Assembly (NCBI GenBank): GCA_017450545.1
Contig: JAFSTL010000011.1
Span: 1 to 24,101, forward strand
Direction: 5' to 3'
Length of the DNA stretch: 24,101 nt
DNA from: Alphaproteobacteria bacterium
Lineage (GTDB): Bacteria > Pseudomonadota > Alphaproteobacteria > RUG11792
Shown: piece after piece, positions 1 to 6,852 of the stretch
How positions within the stretch are numbered: position 1 is the stretch's first letter
Layout: each line of letters begins with the position of its first letter
The notes under the pieces: model-generated
The model's database searches: none
What the model saw: the letters and a program-made list of their open reading frames with translations, nothing else
Told to the model about the DNA's origin: nothing
Translations under genes and position numbers: made by a program

Positions 1-512
1 CTCAGCAACAAGATAGATTACCTATGCTGAACGATATGGTTACTAGTAAGGACAATACTCAGCAACAAGGTAGATTACCTATGCTGAACGATATGGTTAC
101 TAGTAAGGACAATACTCAACAGCAAGGTAGATTGCCTATGCTGAATGATATGATTACCAGCAAGGACAATACTCAACAGCAAGGTAGATTGCCTATGTTG
201 AACGATATGGTTACCAGCAAGGACAGTACTCAGCAACAAGATAGATTGCCTATGCTGAACGATATGGTTACTAGTAAGGACAATACTCAGCAACAAGGTA
301 GATTGCCTATGTTGAACGATATGGTTACTAGTAAGGACAATACTCAGCAACAAGGTAGATTGCCTATGTTGAACGATATGATTACCAGCAAGGACAATAC
401 TCAACAGCAAGGTAGATTACCTATGCTGAACGATATGATTACCAGTAAGGACAATACTCAGCAACAAGATAGATTACCTATGCTGAACGATATGATTACC
501 AGCAAGGACAAT
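1..512 (+). repeat. 57-bp in-frame tandem repeat array with a 4-unit higher-order period
   Basis: Units begin at 24, 81, 138, 195, 252, 309, 366, 423 and 480 (the last is partial), with a partial unit before 24. The 57-bp period is a multiple of three, so copy-number change keeps the frame. Units differ at few positions. Residue 6 is Val, Val, Ile, Val, Val, Val, Ile, Ile, Ile over units 1-9. Residue 16 is Asp in the unit before 24 and in units 4 and 8, and Gly elsewhere. Silent variants also group: ACTAGT for Thr-Ser in units 1, 2, 5 and 6, and ACCAGC in units 3, 4, 7 and 9. Units 1-4 and 5-8 therefore look like two copies of a 228-bp super-unit. Confidence 0.95.
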
Positions 513-878
513 GTAGATAAAAAGACACCTGGTTCCTCTGGGTACGTACGTAAGACGTCTTATAACAATAAAGAAACAACTTCACAAAGTGCCAAAAATA
601 ATGTTGTGCCAAGTAACACTAAAAGTATCTCAGGGCAAAACCAACAAGGAGGCAAGGCAACGCCGGTCACATCTGGTAACAAACCGCAAGCAAGGGAACT
701 TGACGAGAGCACTATGACACTCATGGATATTGCGGATAATGCCTATTACGATGTCAACAGGCATAAATTTATGAAAATTGCTGCAACGTCCAAGAAATAT
801 CCGCGACTGCTTACGGTGCAACCGCTTGATACAAAATCTGCAGAATTGTTGAAACGCAACCTGAAAACAGCGGGCTAG
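1..878 (+). CDS. Tandem-repeat protein, 5'-partial, unknown function
   Basis: The frame is open to the left edge, so the true start is outside the window; the first full codon is at position 3. The visible part has two sections. The first is eight complete 19-residue repeats, each starting Met-Leu-Asn-Asp-Met and ending Gln-Gln-Gln-(Gly/Asp)-Arg-Leu-Pro, plus the tail of a preceding unit and 11 residues of a ninth. The second is about 120 non-repeat residues: a Ser/Lys/Gln/Gly-rich, probably disordered linker and a more ordered tail starting near Glu-Leu-Asp-Glu-Ser, containing a Tyr-Tyr-Asp-Val-Asn stretch and ending in a Lys-rich helix-like segment. No membrane segment is visible. I do not recognise the family. 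Every repeat begins with ATG, so the frame cannot locate the start. The stop codon overlaps the pgsA stop on the other strand. Being a real gene is well supported by the length-preserving repeats; function is unknown. Confidence 0.8.
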   Translation, partial: QQQDRLPMLNDMVTSKDNTQQQGRLPMLNDMVTSKDNTQQQGRLPMLNDMITSKDNTQQQGRLPMLNDMVTSKDSTQQQDRLPMLNDMVTSKDNTQQQGRLPMLNDMVTSKDNTQQQGRLPMLNDMITSKDNTQQQGRLPMLNDMITSKDNTQQQDRLPMLNDMITSKDNVDKKTPGSSGYVRKTSYNNKETTSQSAKNNVVPSNTKSISGQNQQGGKATPVTSGNKPQARELDESTMTLMDIADNAYYDVNRHKFMKIAATSKKYPRLLTVQPLDTKSAELLKRNLKTAG

Positions 879-1435
879 TCAAATATGTGGCGTTTACAAT
901 AGACACCCCCTGAAACCAGGGCGATGATGGAAGATATCCACAAGAGCGCTTCGCCGATAACAGCAACATTGTATGATTGTCGAATTGACGCAAGTATAGA
1001 TACAATTATTGATAGCATTTGGGTCGCTGTCTTAAATTTAGACAAGAACAATGTCTTAAAACTGCGTCCTGAAAACTCTGTCGCATCTCGAATACCAGAA
1101 ATTATGATTTCGCGACAAAGTATCACTGACGCTGGAATGATGGCATAGCTGGATACGATGTGAAATCCGACAATGAACAAAAGTGCAATCGATACGACGA
1201 TTTTATCGGCAAGTGGATCCAGCATTTGTCCAAGTTTGGTTGTCTGTTTATACGCGCGCGCATAGTATCCATCCAGAAAATCCGAAATACAGCAAAAAAT
1301 AAATACTGATAGTGATATAACCAATCCAGTTTTAGATTTCCTGAAAAACCCGAACGCAAAAAATGGCAGTAACAACATCCGTGAAATCGTTAGTATGTTA
1401 GGAACTGTAAGGAGTTTGTCCAAAAATTTACTCAT
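875..1435 (-). CDS. pgsA: CDP-diacylglycerol--glycerol-3-phosphate 3-phosphatidyltransferase
   Basis: An inner-membrane enzyme that condenses CDP-diacylglycerol with glycerol-3-phosphate, the committed step to phosphatidylglycerol and cardiolipin. The 186 residues match the usual PgsA length. The CDP-alcohol phosphotransferase signature D-G-x2-A-R-x8-G-x3-D-x3-D is complete around residues 50-80: Asp-Gly-Tyr-Tyr-Ala-Arg, then Gly-Gln-Met-Leu-Asp-Pro-Leu-Ala-Asp. Hydrophobic segments flank it, as expected for the multi-pass fold. The ATG overlaps the uvrC stop as ATGA (1432-1435), so the two genes are cotranscribed and probably translationally coupled. uvrC-pgsA adjacency is common in proteobacteria. 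The stop shares the CTAG at 875-878 with the opposing repeat-protein gene, leaving no intergenic terminator. Other members of this superfamily, such as phosphatidylserine synthase, are less likely given the N-terminal Pro-Asn-Ile-Leu-Thr-Ile-Ser-Arg. Confidence 0.95.
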   Translation of the reverse strand: MSKFLDKLLTVPNILTISRMLLLPFFAFGFFRKSKTGLVISLSVFIFCCISDFLDGYYARAYKQTTKLGQMLDPLADKIVVSIALLFIVGFHIVSSYAIIPASVILCREIIISGIRDATEFSGRSFKTLFLSKFKTATQMLSIIVSILASIRQSYNVAVIGEALLWISSIIALVSGGVYCKRHIFD

Positions 1436-3276
1436 TTCTTCGCCTTATTAAAAAATTCAAAAATCGCGGTAGCTGTCCTATCGTCAATACCTTTTACCAT
1501 TTTTAAGTCGTCGATAGAAGCTTTTTTTACAAGTTCCGCTGAACCGAAATGTTCCAGCAACAGCTTTTTTCTGGCACTCCCCACCGATACTATCTGGTCT
1601 AGTGCGGATTTCGTCATACTTTTGGAACGTTTTTTTCTGTGAAAAGTTATCGCTGTCCTGTGCGCTTCATTTCGCAAAATTATCAGAAATGACAACAATT
1701 CGCTGCCTTGTCCCAAAACGATTTCGTCTCCATTTTCCAAAACGATTTTTTCATCCCCCATTTTTCGGTCATTTTGTTTCGCTATGCCAATAACCTTAAC
1801 CTGCTCTGAAAAACCAAGTTCAGACAAAACACTTTGAGCCACGTGTAATTGAGTTTTCCCCCCATCTATTATAATCAAATCTGGAATTTCTGGAATTCTC
1901 TTTGATTTAAATCTTTTTTCGAGAGAAAAGCGCATCATCTGGATGTCGTCGCCGCCTTGTGATGTTGTGTCATCGATATTAAACTTTCGTGCTTTATTTT
2001 TTTGAATTGCTCCATTTTCGAAAACAACCATAACTCCGCAAGCATTCGTTCCCTGAATATGGCTGTTATCATACGTCTCGATGCGATTAATTTTGCTGAT
2101 GCCAACTAAATCGCATAATTCTTGAAGTTGGTTCTCGTATTTATTAGTACATTCTCGTTTCAACCTTATCAAAGCATTGTTTTCCGCGGTGTCTAGTATC
2201 TTTCTATAAACCCCATTTTGTCCAAAGATGATTTTAACATTTTGCTCAGTCGATATCTTGATGTATTCCGAAATTTTATCAGCATCTTTTAATTCAAAAT
2301 TAGTAATGATAGCAGATGGAGGCGACATATTTTTATAAAATTGCAAAATAAAACTTTCGATGATTTCTGCTGGTTCAGTTTCAACAGCATTGCCTATAGA
2401 AAAAGTTTCAGTCCCGACGTTTTTTCCCGCTCTAAAAAACGTAACGGCAATAGAAAAGTTATCAAAATTGCTACCCAATGCTATAAAATCAATCGCAGTT
2501 AAATTATCAATTTGGATATATTGTCTCGATTGTATTTCAGATATCGCCTTAATTCTATCACGAATAACAGCAGCTAATTCAAAATTCATATCTTTTGCAG
2601 CTTTATTCATTTGAATTGCAAGCGTTTTTCGTGCCAATTCGTCACGACCATTCAGCAAATCTTTTGCGAAATTAACATTTTCGGCATATTCTGCTTTGGA
2701 AATTTTGCGCATACACGGCGCCGAGCAACGCTTTATAAAAAACTGTAAACATGGTCTATCTCGTCGATCGAAATAAGTATCAGTGCAATTTCGAAGCAAA
2801 AAAGTTTTTTGTATAACCTTTATAGTTTCATCCAATGCCGATACCGCCGGGTATGGGCCAAAAAAGGTTTTTCCTTTGGGTTTTAAAGTGCGATATTTAA
2901 AAATTCGCGGAAATTCATGTGCCTCATCAATAACGATATACGGAAATGTCTTATCATCCTTGAGCAAAACATTGTAAAAAGGTCTAAATTGTTTTATCAG
3001 ATTGCTTTCCAAGAGTAGTGCCTCAATTTCCGAATTTACAATAATAAACTCAACTGAATTTATATGAGAGACCATCATTTTCGTACGGTTTGCAAACTGA
3101 TTAAATCGCGTATACGAAATCAAACGATTTTTCAAGTGTTTTGCCTTTCCAACATATATGATTTTACCGCACTCATCTATCATTTTATACACGTCTGGAT
3201 TCAATCCAGCATCACTTGCCGCCGACTTGATTATCTCGGATATTTCCTCAAGTTTTTTCAAATTTCTTTGTGGCAT
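1432..3276 (-). CDS. uvrC: UvrABC excinuclease subunit C
   Basis: Makes both incisions beside bulky DNA lesions after UvrA/UvrB loading in nucleotide excision repair. At 614 residues it is full length. Domains in order: GIY-YIG nuclease (about 25-105, with Val-Tyr-Lys-Met and Ile-Ile-Tyr-Val-Gly-Lys-Ala); a four-cysteine region with Cys164, 176, 184 and 188; a UVR helix for UvrB contact (about 205-240); the RNase-H-like nuclease with Tyr-Asp-Asn-Ser-His, Ile-Ile-Ile-Asp-Gly-Gly and Asn-Glu-Ala-His-Arg; and C-terminal helix-hairpin-helix motifs. The cysteine spacing C-x11-C-x7-C-x3-C equals that of the reported iron-sulfur site of Escherichia coli UvrC. The ATG start places the N-terminus about 25 residues before the GIY domain. 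An extended -10 element lies 18 bases upstream. pgsA follows with a 4-bp overlap. Confidence 0.97.
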   Translation of the reverse strand: MPQRNLKKLEEISEIIKSAASDAGLNPDVYKMIDECGKIIYVGKAKHLKNRLISYTRFNQFANRTKMMVSHINSVEFIIVNSEIEALLLESNLIKQFRPFYNVLLKDDKTFPYIVIDEAHEFPRIFKYRTLKPKGKTFFGPYPAVSALDETIKVIQKTFLLRNCTDTYFDRRDRPCLQFFIKRCSAPCMRKISKAEYAENVNFAKDLLNGRDELARKTLAIQMNKAAKDMNFELAAVIRDRIKAISEIQSRQYIQIDNLTAIDFIALGSNFDNFSIAVTFFRAGKNVGTETFSIGNAVETEPAEIIESFILQFYKNMSPPSAIITNFELKDADKISEYIKISTEQNVKIIFGQNGVYRKILDTAENNALIRLKRECTNKYENQLQELCDLVGISKINRIETYDNSHIQGTNACGVMVVFENGAIQKNKARKFNIDDTTSQGGDDIQMMRFSLEKRFKSKRIPEIPDLIIIDGGKTQLHVAQSVLSELGFSEQVKVIGIAKQNDRKMGDEKIVLENGDEIVLGQGSELLSFLIILRNEAHRTAITFHRKKRSKSMTKSALDQIVSVGSARKKLLLEHFGSAELVKKASIDDLKMVKGIDDRTATAIFEFFNKAKK

Positions 3277-3293
3277 TTGCTAAGACACAGTAC

Positions 3294-3302
3294 ATTGTAT
3301 CA
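3294..3302 (-). promoter_or_regulatory. Candidate extended -10 promoter for uvrC-pgsA
   Basis: On the minus strand the sequence is TGATACAAT, i.e. TG-n-TACAAT, 18 bases before the uvrC ATG. No good -35 is visible, which fits an extended -10 promoter. It would give a leader of about 10 nucleotides. No Shine-Dalgarno sequence precedes the ATG. Prediction only. Confidence 0.4.
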
Positions 3303-3342
3303 CCTTTTATTTAATCACTCGTTAAAAAAATAAACATACCAA

Positions 3343-3371
3343 TTGCTTTAAGATACATAAAACTTTATATA
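3343..3371 (+). promoter_or_regulatory. Candidate promoter for the HEVGH-protein gene
   Basis: TTGCTT (3343-3348), a 17-base spacer and TATATA (3366-3371) lie 37 bases before the first ATG. The -35 match is weak (3 of 6). The segment is very AT-rich, so chance matches are likely. Confidence 0.3.
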
Positions 3372-3407
3372 TTATTTTCTTGTCACTATTGTATTAACTG
3401 TGTTAGC

Positions 3408-4928
3408 ATGGGGGCATACTTATTTGAAATAATTGAAAATTTGGTGAAAGCAAAATTATGGATGTTCCCTTTGGTGTCGTTTTGTGCAGTAGATGCAAGT
3501 GCGACGACTGATATAACAAAGGATATTGACGAGTTTGTGAAAGCTCCTGTTGAGTATTTCAAGACGCATCGGGACAGATATGAATGGGTAGATACAAACA
3601 CGTTAGATATACTTTGCCAACTTCCGCATACTAAAGATGTTGAAAGTAAATTACAAGAATGGGCAAAATTAAGCGCTCTAAAAAACCAAATACACTTAGA
3701 TGAAGTACGTGATAATGTAAAGGCTTTTTACGCTGAGCTCTTTGACGACAGCGAACTTGGGCAATATCTCTCCAGTATTGCCAACGATGCAATTGATCGA
3801 GCAGAGTTTTACAAGTCCACCACTATCACAGGCTCTTGGGTAGCTCCTGTAATTAATATTGCAGATGCTCCACCGTATCTTCGTATCCGTGCTGACCATA
3901 AAATGGTTTCAGAATCTTTGCCGGATATATATTGCAAAACAGTAGAATTATCTGATGACGATAAATTTAATGCTATCAAAGAACAAGCCACAAAAATTTT
4001 TCCAGAATACAGTTGCTGGAATATATATCCTCAATTTAGGATTGAAAATGATAAGCTATGTGATATAGTGATCAAATTTGATAATTTTAACATTGGAGAA
4101 AAAGTTTATAGCAATCAGCCAGATTTTAATGAAATCTATCTTATAGATAGAGAAAGTGTATCAAAAACCATGAGCAAAGCAGTAACAGCAGTATTTATGA
4201 CTTATATGGTTCAAGAAAACGACACAGACTCAAAAAGTGTTTATAGCGATCCCCTAGACCAAAAGAAATATGAAACATGGGCGCTAAAAATTTTTAATAA
4301 GGTAACAGCCCCTGAAGAAATCACTAAAAATTGGATTGTCAACGTGAACTACGCGTCACCAGAAGATTTGGAATGGACTTTAGCACATGAAGTCGGGCAC
4401 ATAGTAGACATTGCATATTTGTTGAAAACAGGGAGAAAAAAGGTTGGACAGAATTGGGAAAATGTGGCTGTTTATTTTGAAGTGCTCTATAACAAACGTG
4501 AACTGAAAATATATCGTCTTTTAGAGTTGTATCAAGAGGTATACAAAATTGTTAGAGCAGATTTTTTAAGGATGAAATTTAAAGATATTTTTGAAAGCAA
4601 GGAAACAACTAGTTTAACCTATGATGAAATTCAAGAGATAGTTCAACATATGGATCAATCTTTTATCAAAGGCAGCAATTTATATGAAAAAATACAAACT
4701 ATATTTACGAATAACATAGTCGGAGACATAACAGGCATGACGGAAGCTGATTTTTTGAAAGCGCAATTTGAGGGGTTATCAGATCATATAGTAGCGTTAA
4801 ATAACGCTATACAAATACGAAAAAAAGGCTTATCTACAATAGAGGCTTTGCAGACATTGAATGATAACTTCGTAGTACGAATAACTTCGGACAACTTCAA
4901 AGAAACGCTAAAATATCTGCTATCCTAA
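3408..4928 (+). CDS. Exported protein with HEVGH zinc-metalloprotease motif, orphan
   Basis: I cannot assign a family to this 506-residue protein. An N-terminal hydrophobic run (Leu-Trp-Met-Phe-Pro-Leu-Val-Ser-Phe-Cys-Ala-Val) followed by Asp-Ala-Ser-Ala looks like a Sec signal peptide cleaved near residue 32. The start is uncertain: ATG at 3408 has no ribosome-binding site. GTG at 3444 would give a more typical signal peptide with Lys-Ala-Lys before the core; ATG at 3462 is a third option. His327-Glu-Val-Gly-His331 sits in a helix-like context (Leu-Ala-His-Glu-Val-Gly-His-Ile-Val-Asp), the zincin signature. The third zinc ligand is not obvious. The rest is Lys/Glu/Asp-rich and probably helical. 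It stands alone: uvrC is divergent and feoB downstream has its own promoter. A periplasmic or secreted peptidase, possibly acting at the host interface, is an inference. Confidence 0.75.
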   Translation: MGAYLFEIIENLVKAKLWMFPLVSFCAVDASATTDITKDIDEFVKAPVEYFKTHRDRYEWVDTNTLDILCQLPHTKDVESKLQEWAKLSALKNQIHLDEVRDNVKAFYAELFDDSELGQYLSSIANDAIDRAEFYKSTTITGSWVAPVINIADAPPYLRIRADHKMVSESLPDIYCKTVELSDDDKFNAIKEQATKIFPEYSCWNIYPQFRIENDKLCDIVIKFDNFNIGEKVYSNQPDFNEIYLIDRESVSKTMSKAVTAVFMTYMVQENDTDSKSVYSDPLDQKKYETWALKIFNKVTAPEEITKNWIVNVNYASPEDLEWTLAHEVGHIVDIAYLLKTGRKKVGQNWENVAVYFEVLYNKRELKIYRLLELYQEVYKIVRADFLRMKFKDIFESKETTSLTYDEIQEIVQHMDQSFIKGSNLYEKIQTIFTNNIVGDITGMTEADFLKAQFEGLSDHIVALNNAIQIRKKGLSTIEALQTLNDNFVVRITSDNFKETLKYLLS

Positions 4929-5039
4929 GATAGGACGAGATCGAAACACTTCTTTTTGGAGAAGGAATGATTGTAGCGTGATTCTAGTAGCGATTTCGCG
5001 AACGAAAGCGTTATTCACATACTTGAGAAAAAATTCCAT
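4920..5039 (-). CDS. Possible 39-residue small protein with strong ribosome-binding site
   Basis: A short minus-strand frame starts with ATG at 5039. It encodes a protein beginning Met-Glu-Phe-Phe-Leu-Lys-Tyr-Val-Asn-Asn and ending Arg-Pro-Ile-Leu-Gly before TAG at 4920-4922. AAGAGGAGG ends 7 bases before the ATG, one of the best Shine-Dalgarno matches in the window, in a gap otherwise without genes. The peptide is basic and probably helical. Its 3' end overlaps the end of the HEVGH-protein gene on the other strand by 9 bases. It could be a genuine small gene, a remnant of a longer one, or chance. No promoter is convincing. Confidence 0.35.
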   Translation of the reverse strand: MEFFLKYVNNAFVREIATRITLQSFLLQKEVFRSRPILG

Positions 5040-5072
5040 TTTTTAGCCTCCTCTTAAAAGGTAACGCATGTG

Positions 5073-5100
5073 TTTGATTTTTCCGTTGTGTTGATATAAA
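5073..5100 (+). promoter_or_regulatory. Candidate feoB promoter
   Basis: TTTGAT (5073-5078), a 16-base spacer and TATAAA (5095-5100). Transcription would begin near 5107. That puts the GTG at 5115 almost at the transcript end and favours ATG 5136 as the feoB start. I see no clear Fur-box palindrome here. Confidence 0.45.
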
Positions 5101-5135
5101 ATTCCAGACGAGATGTGACTTTAAGAATTTTTCAT

Positions 5136-6821
5136 ATGGGATGTTGTAAAAATTGTCTGTATAGAAGAAAGTATAAGGTTGCGCTCGTAGGAAATCCAAA
5201 TGTTGGCAAATCGTCGACCTTCAACATGTTGTCAGGAAAATACGCGGAGGTCAGTAATTATCCAGGAACAAGCGTGACAGTCGCTTGGAGCAAAATGGAT
5301 TTCGGTATTTTGATCGATACGCCGGGAATATATGACTTAGAGGAGCAAACCAAAGTTGCAGAGATAACACGAAAACATTTAGAAAATTCAGACATTGTTA
5401 TAAATGTTGTTAATGCAATGACTATTGAAAATGATTTGCTTTTGACAAAACAATTATTAAATCAGAATTATCGTGTTGTGTTAGTAATAAATCAAGTTGA
5501 CCAAGCTAAAAAACATGGGAGGCAAATAAATTATGATGAATTATCACAACAATTAAATATTCCAATAATAAAAACAGTTGCGACAAAACGCATCGGAAAA
5601 GCGGAAATTATAAGAGAAATTACTTCTAATGGAATAGATATTTGCGGAATAAATACGCATAGTGACAATATTTGTTTAAACAACATTTCTGCATTGCCAC
5701 CATCTAATACATTTTCCAAATGGGACAAATTTTTACTTCACCCTGTGTTTGGGTGGCTAGTATTCATTGCCATATTATATATATTGTTTATCTTTTTAGG
5801 TATTTTTGTTTCTGGAACTATCGTTGATTATTTGGTCGAGGGTATGCAACAGCACTACGTTCCGTTTGTAACCTCTATGGTGCAAAGATTATTCGGAAGC
5901 AACATATTTTCAGACATTCTGATTGGAGAATTTGGAATTTTAACAATGGTTATACAATCTATTATTGGTATATTGCTTCCTTTAATTACTGGATTTTATA
6001 TAATAATGGCATGCTTGGAGGACACGGGGTATATTCCACGTATGGCGATTTTGACAAAAAAATTCTTCAACATTATGGGGCTGAATGGAGACGCCGTGAT
6101 ACCGATGTTGCTTGGTTTTGGATGCGGAGTTATGGGAACAATTTCGACACGCATATTAGCAACGAGGAAAGAGCGAATAATTGCGACGTCTTTAATTGCA
6201 TTAACTATTCCGTGTGCGGCTCAACAAGGGATAATTTTTTCCATGCTGTCGAAAATCACGAGCTTCGGATACTGGCTTGCGTATATCGCTATTATTCTTG
6301 GATTTATGGTCATAAGTGGAGTTTTGATAAAACAATTTATTCCGGGGGCTATAACTAAGTTTTCGATGCTACTTCCCACGCTTAGACTCCCGGATATGAA
6401 GAATTGCTATAAGAAAACTTTTTACAGGGTTCGAGATTTTCTCCTTGAGACCTTCCCAGTATTTTCTATAAGTTCTATTTTTATAACTATATTATATAAA
6501 TATGGAGCACTTGTTTGGCTTGAGAATAAACTTTCGTGGCTAGTAGAAAACTGGCTTCAACTTCCAAAGTCTTTCTCAGATGTGTTCGTTATGGGCATTA
6601 TTCGAAGGGACATGTCATCACTGGAGGTTCTTAATATATCACAAAATTTAACAAATACACAATTATTCACATCAGTTGTTATAATAAGTTTATTTGTACC
6701 GTGTATAAACTCAATTGTAGTTATTTCAAAAGAGCTTGGATGGCGCCTCGCTGGGGTTTTATGGAGCACATCATTCATGATATCTATCGTCGTCGGAGGA
6801 CTTATTGCGAGGATTTTTTAG
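5136..6821 (+). CDS. feoB: FeoB-family ferrous iron transporter, shortened form
   Basis: An inner-membrane Fe2+ importer with an N-terminal G-protein domain. From ATG 5136 it has 561 residues, against roughly 700-800 for typical FeoB. The G motifs are clear: Gly-Asn-Pro-Asn-Val-Gly-Lys-Ser (about 19-26), Asp-Thr-Pro-Gly and Asn-Gln-Val-Asp. The membrane part begins near residue 200 with Trp-Asp-Lys-Phe-Leu-Leu-His-Pro. It carries both Gate-type segments: Leu-Gly-Phe-Gly-Cys-Gly followed by Pro-Cys-Ala-Ala, and near the end Val-Pro-Cys-Ile-Asn-Ser. Only about 30 residues separate the G domain from the first membrane helix, so the usual helical (S) domain of about 100 residues is mostly missing. 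The N-terminus has a Gly-Cys-Cys-Lys-Asn-Cys cluster. GTG 5115 is an alternative start. No feoA is adjacent. ispG is convergent, 31 bases away. Confidence 0.88.
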   Translation: MGCCKNCLYRRKYKVALVGNPNVGKSSTFNMLSGKYAEVSNYPGTSVTVAWSKMDFGILIDTPGIYDLEEQTKVAEITRKHLENSDIVINVVNAMTIENDLLLTKQLLNQNYRVVLVINQVDQAKKHGRQINYDELSQQLNIPIIKTVATKRIGKAEIIREITSNGIDICGINTHSDNICLNNISALPPSNTFSKWDKFLLHPVFGWLVFIAILYILFIFLGIFVSGTIVDYLVEGMQQHYVPFVTSMVQRLFGSNIFSDILIGEFGILTMVIQSIIGILLPLITGFYIIMACLEDTGYIPRMAILTKKFFNIMGLNGDAVIPMLLGFGCGVMGTISTRILATRKERIIATSLIALTIPCAAQQGIIFSMLSKITSFGYWLAYIAIILGFMVISGVLIKQFIPGAITKFSMLLPTLRLPDMKNCYKKTFYRVRDFLLETFPVFSISSIFITILYKYGALVWLENKLSWLVENWLQLPKSFSDVFVMGIIRRDMSSLEVLNISQNLTNTQLFTSVVIISLFVPCINSIVVISKELGWRLAGVLWSTSFMISIVVGGLIARIF

Positions 6822-6852
6822 TTTATTCAACTTCGCGAAAAAAGCACGAAAT

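Noticed and set aside
75..410. Minus-strand open frame of 111 codons across the repeat array
   Set aside because: It is the antisense of the 57-bp repeats; a repeat free of stops in one unit is open through all units, so its length carries no coding signal.
1..512. CRISPR array
   Set aside because: Units are directly contiguous 57-mers with no variable spacers, and they encode a periodic protein.
4920..5039. Transposase remnant before feoB
   Set aside because: The 39 residues vaguely resemble the end of a transposase, but no inverted repeats, target duplication or catalytic motif support it.
6011..6358. 115-codon plus-strand frame inside feoB
   Set aside because: It is a shifted frame over the conserved Gate region of feoB; the product has no protein-like pattern while feoB is clear.
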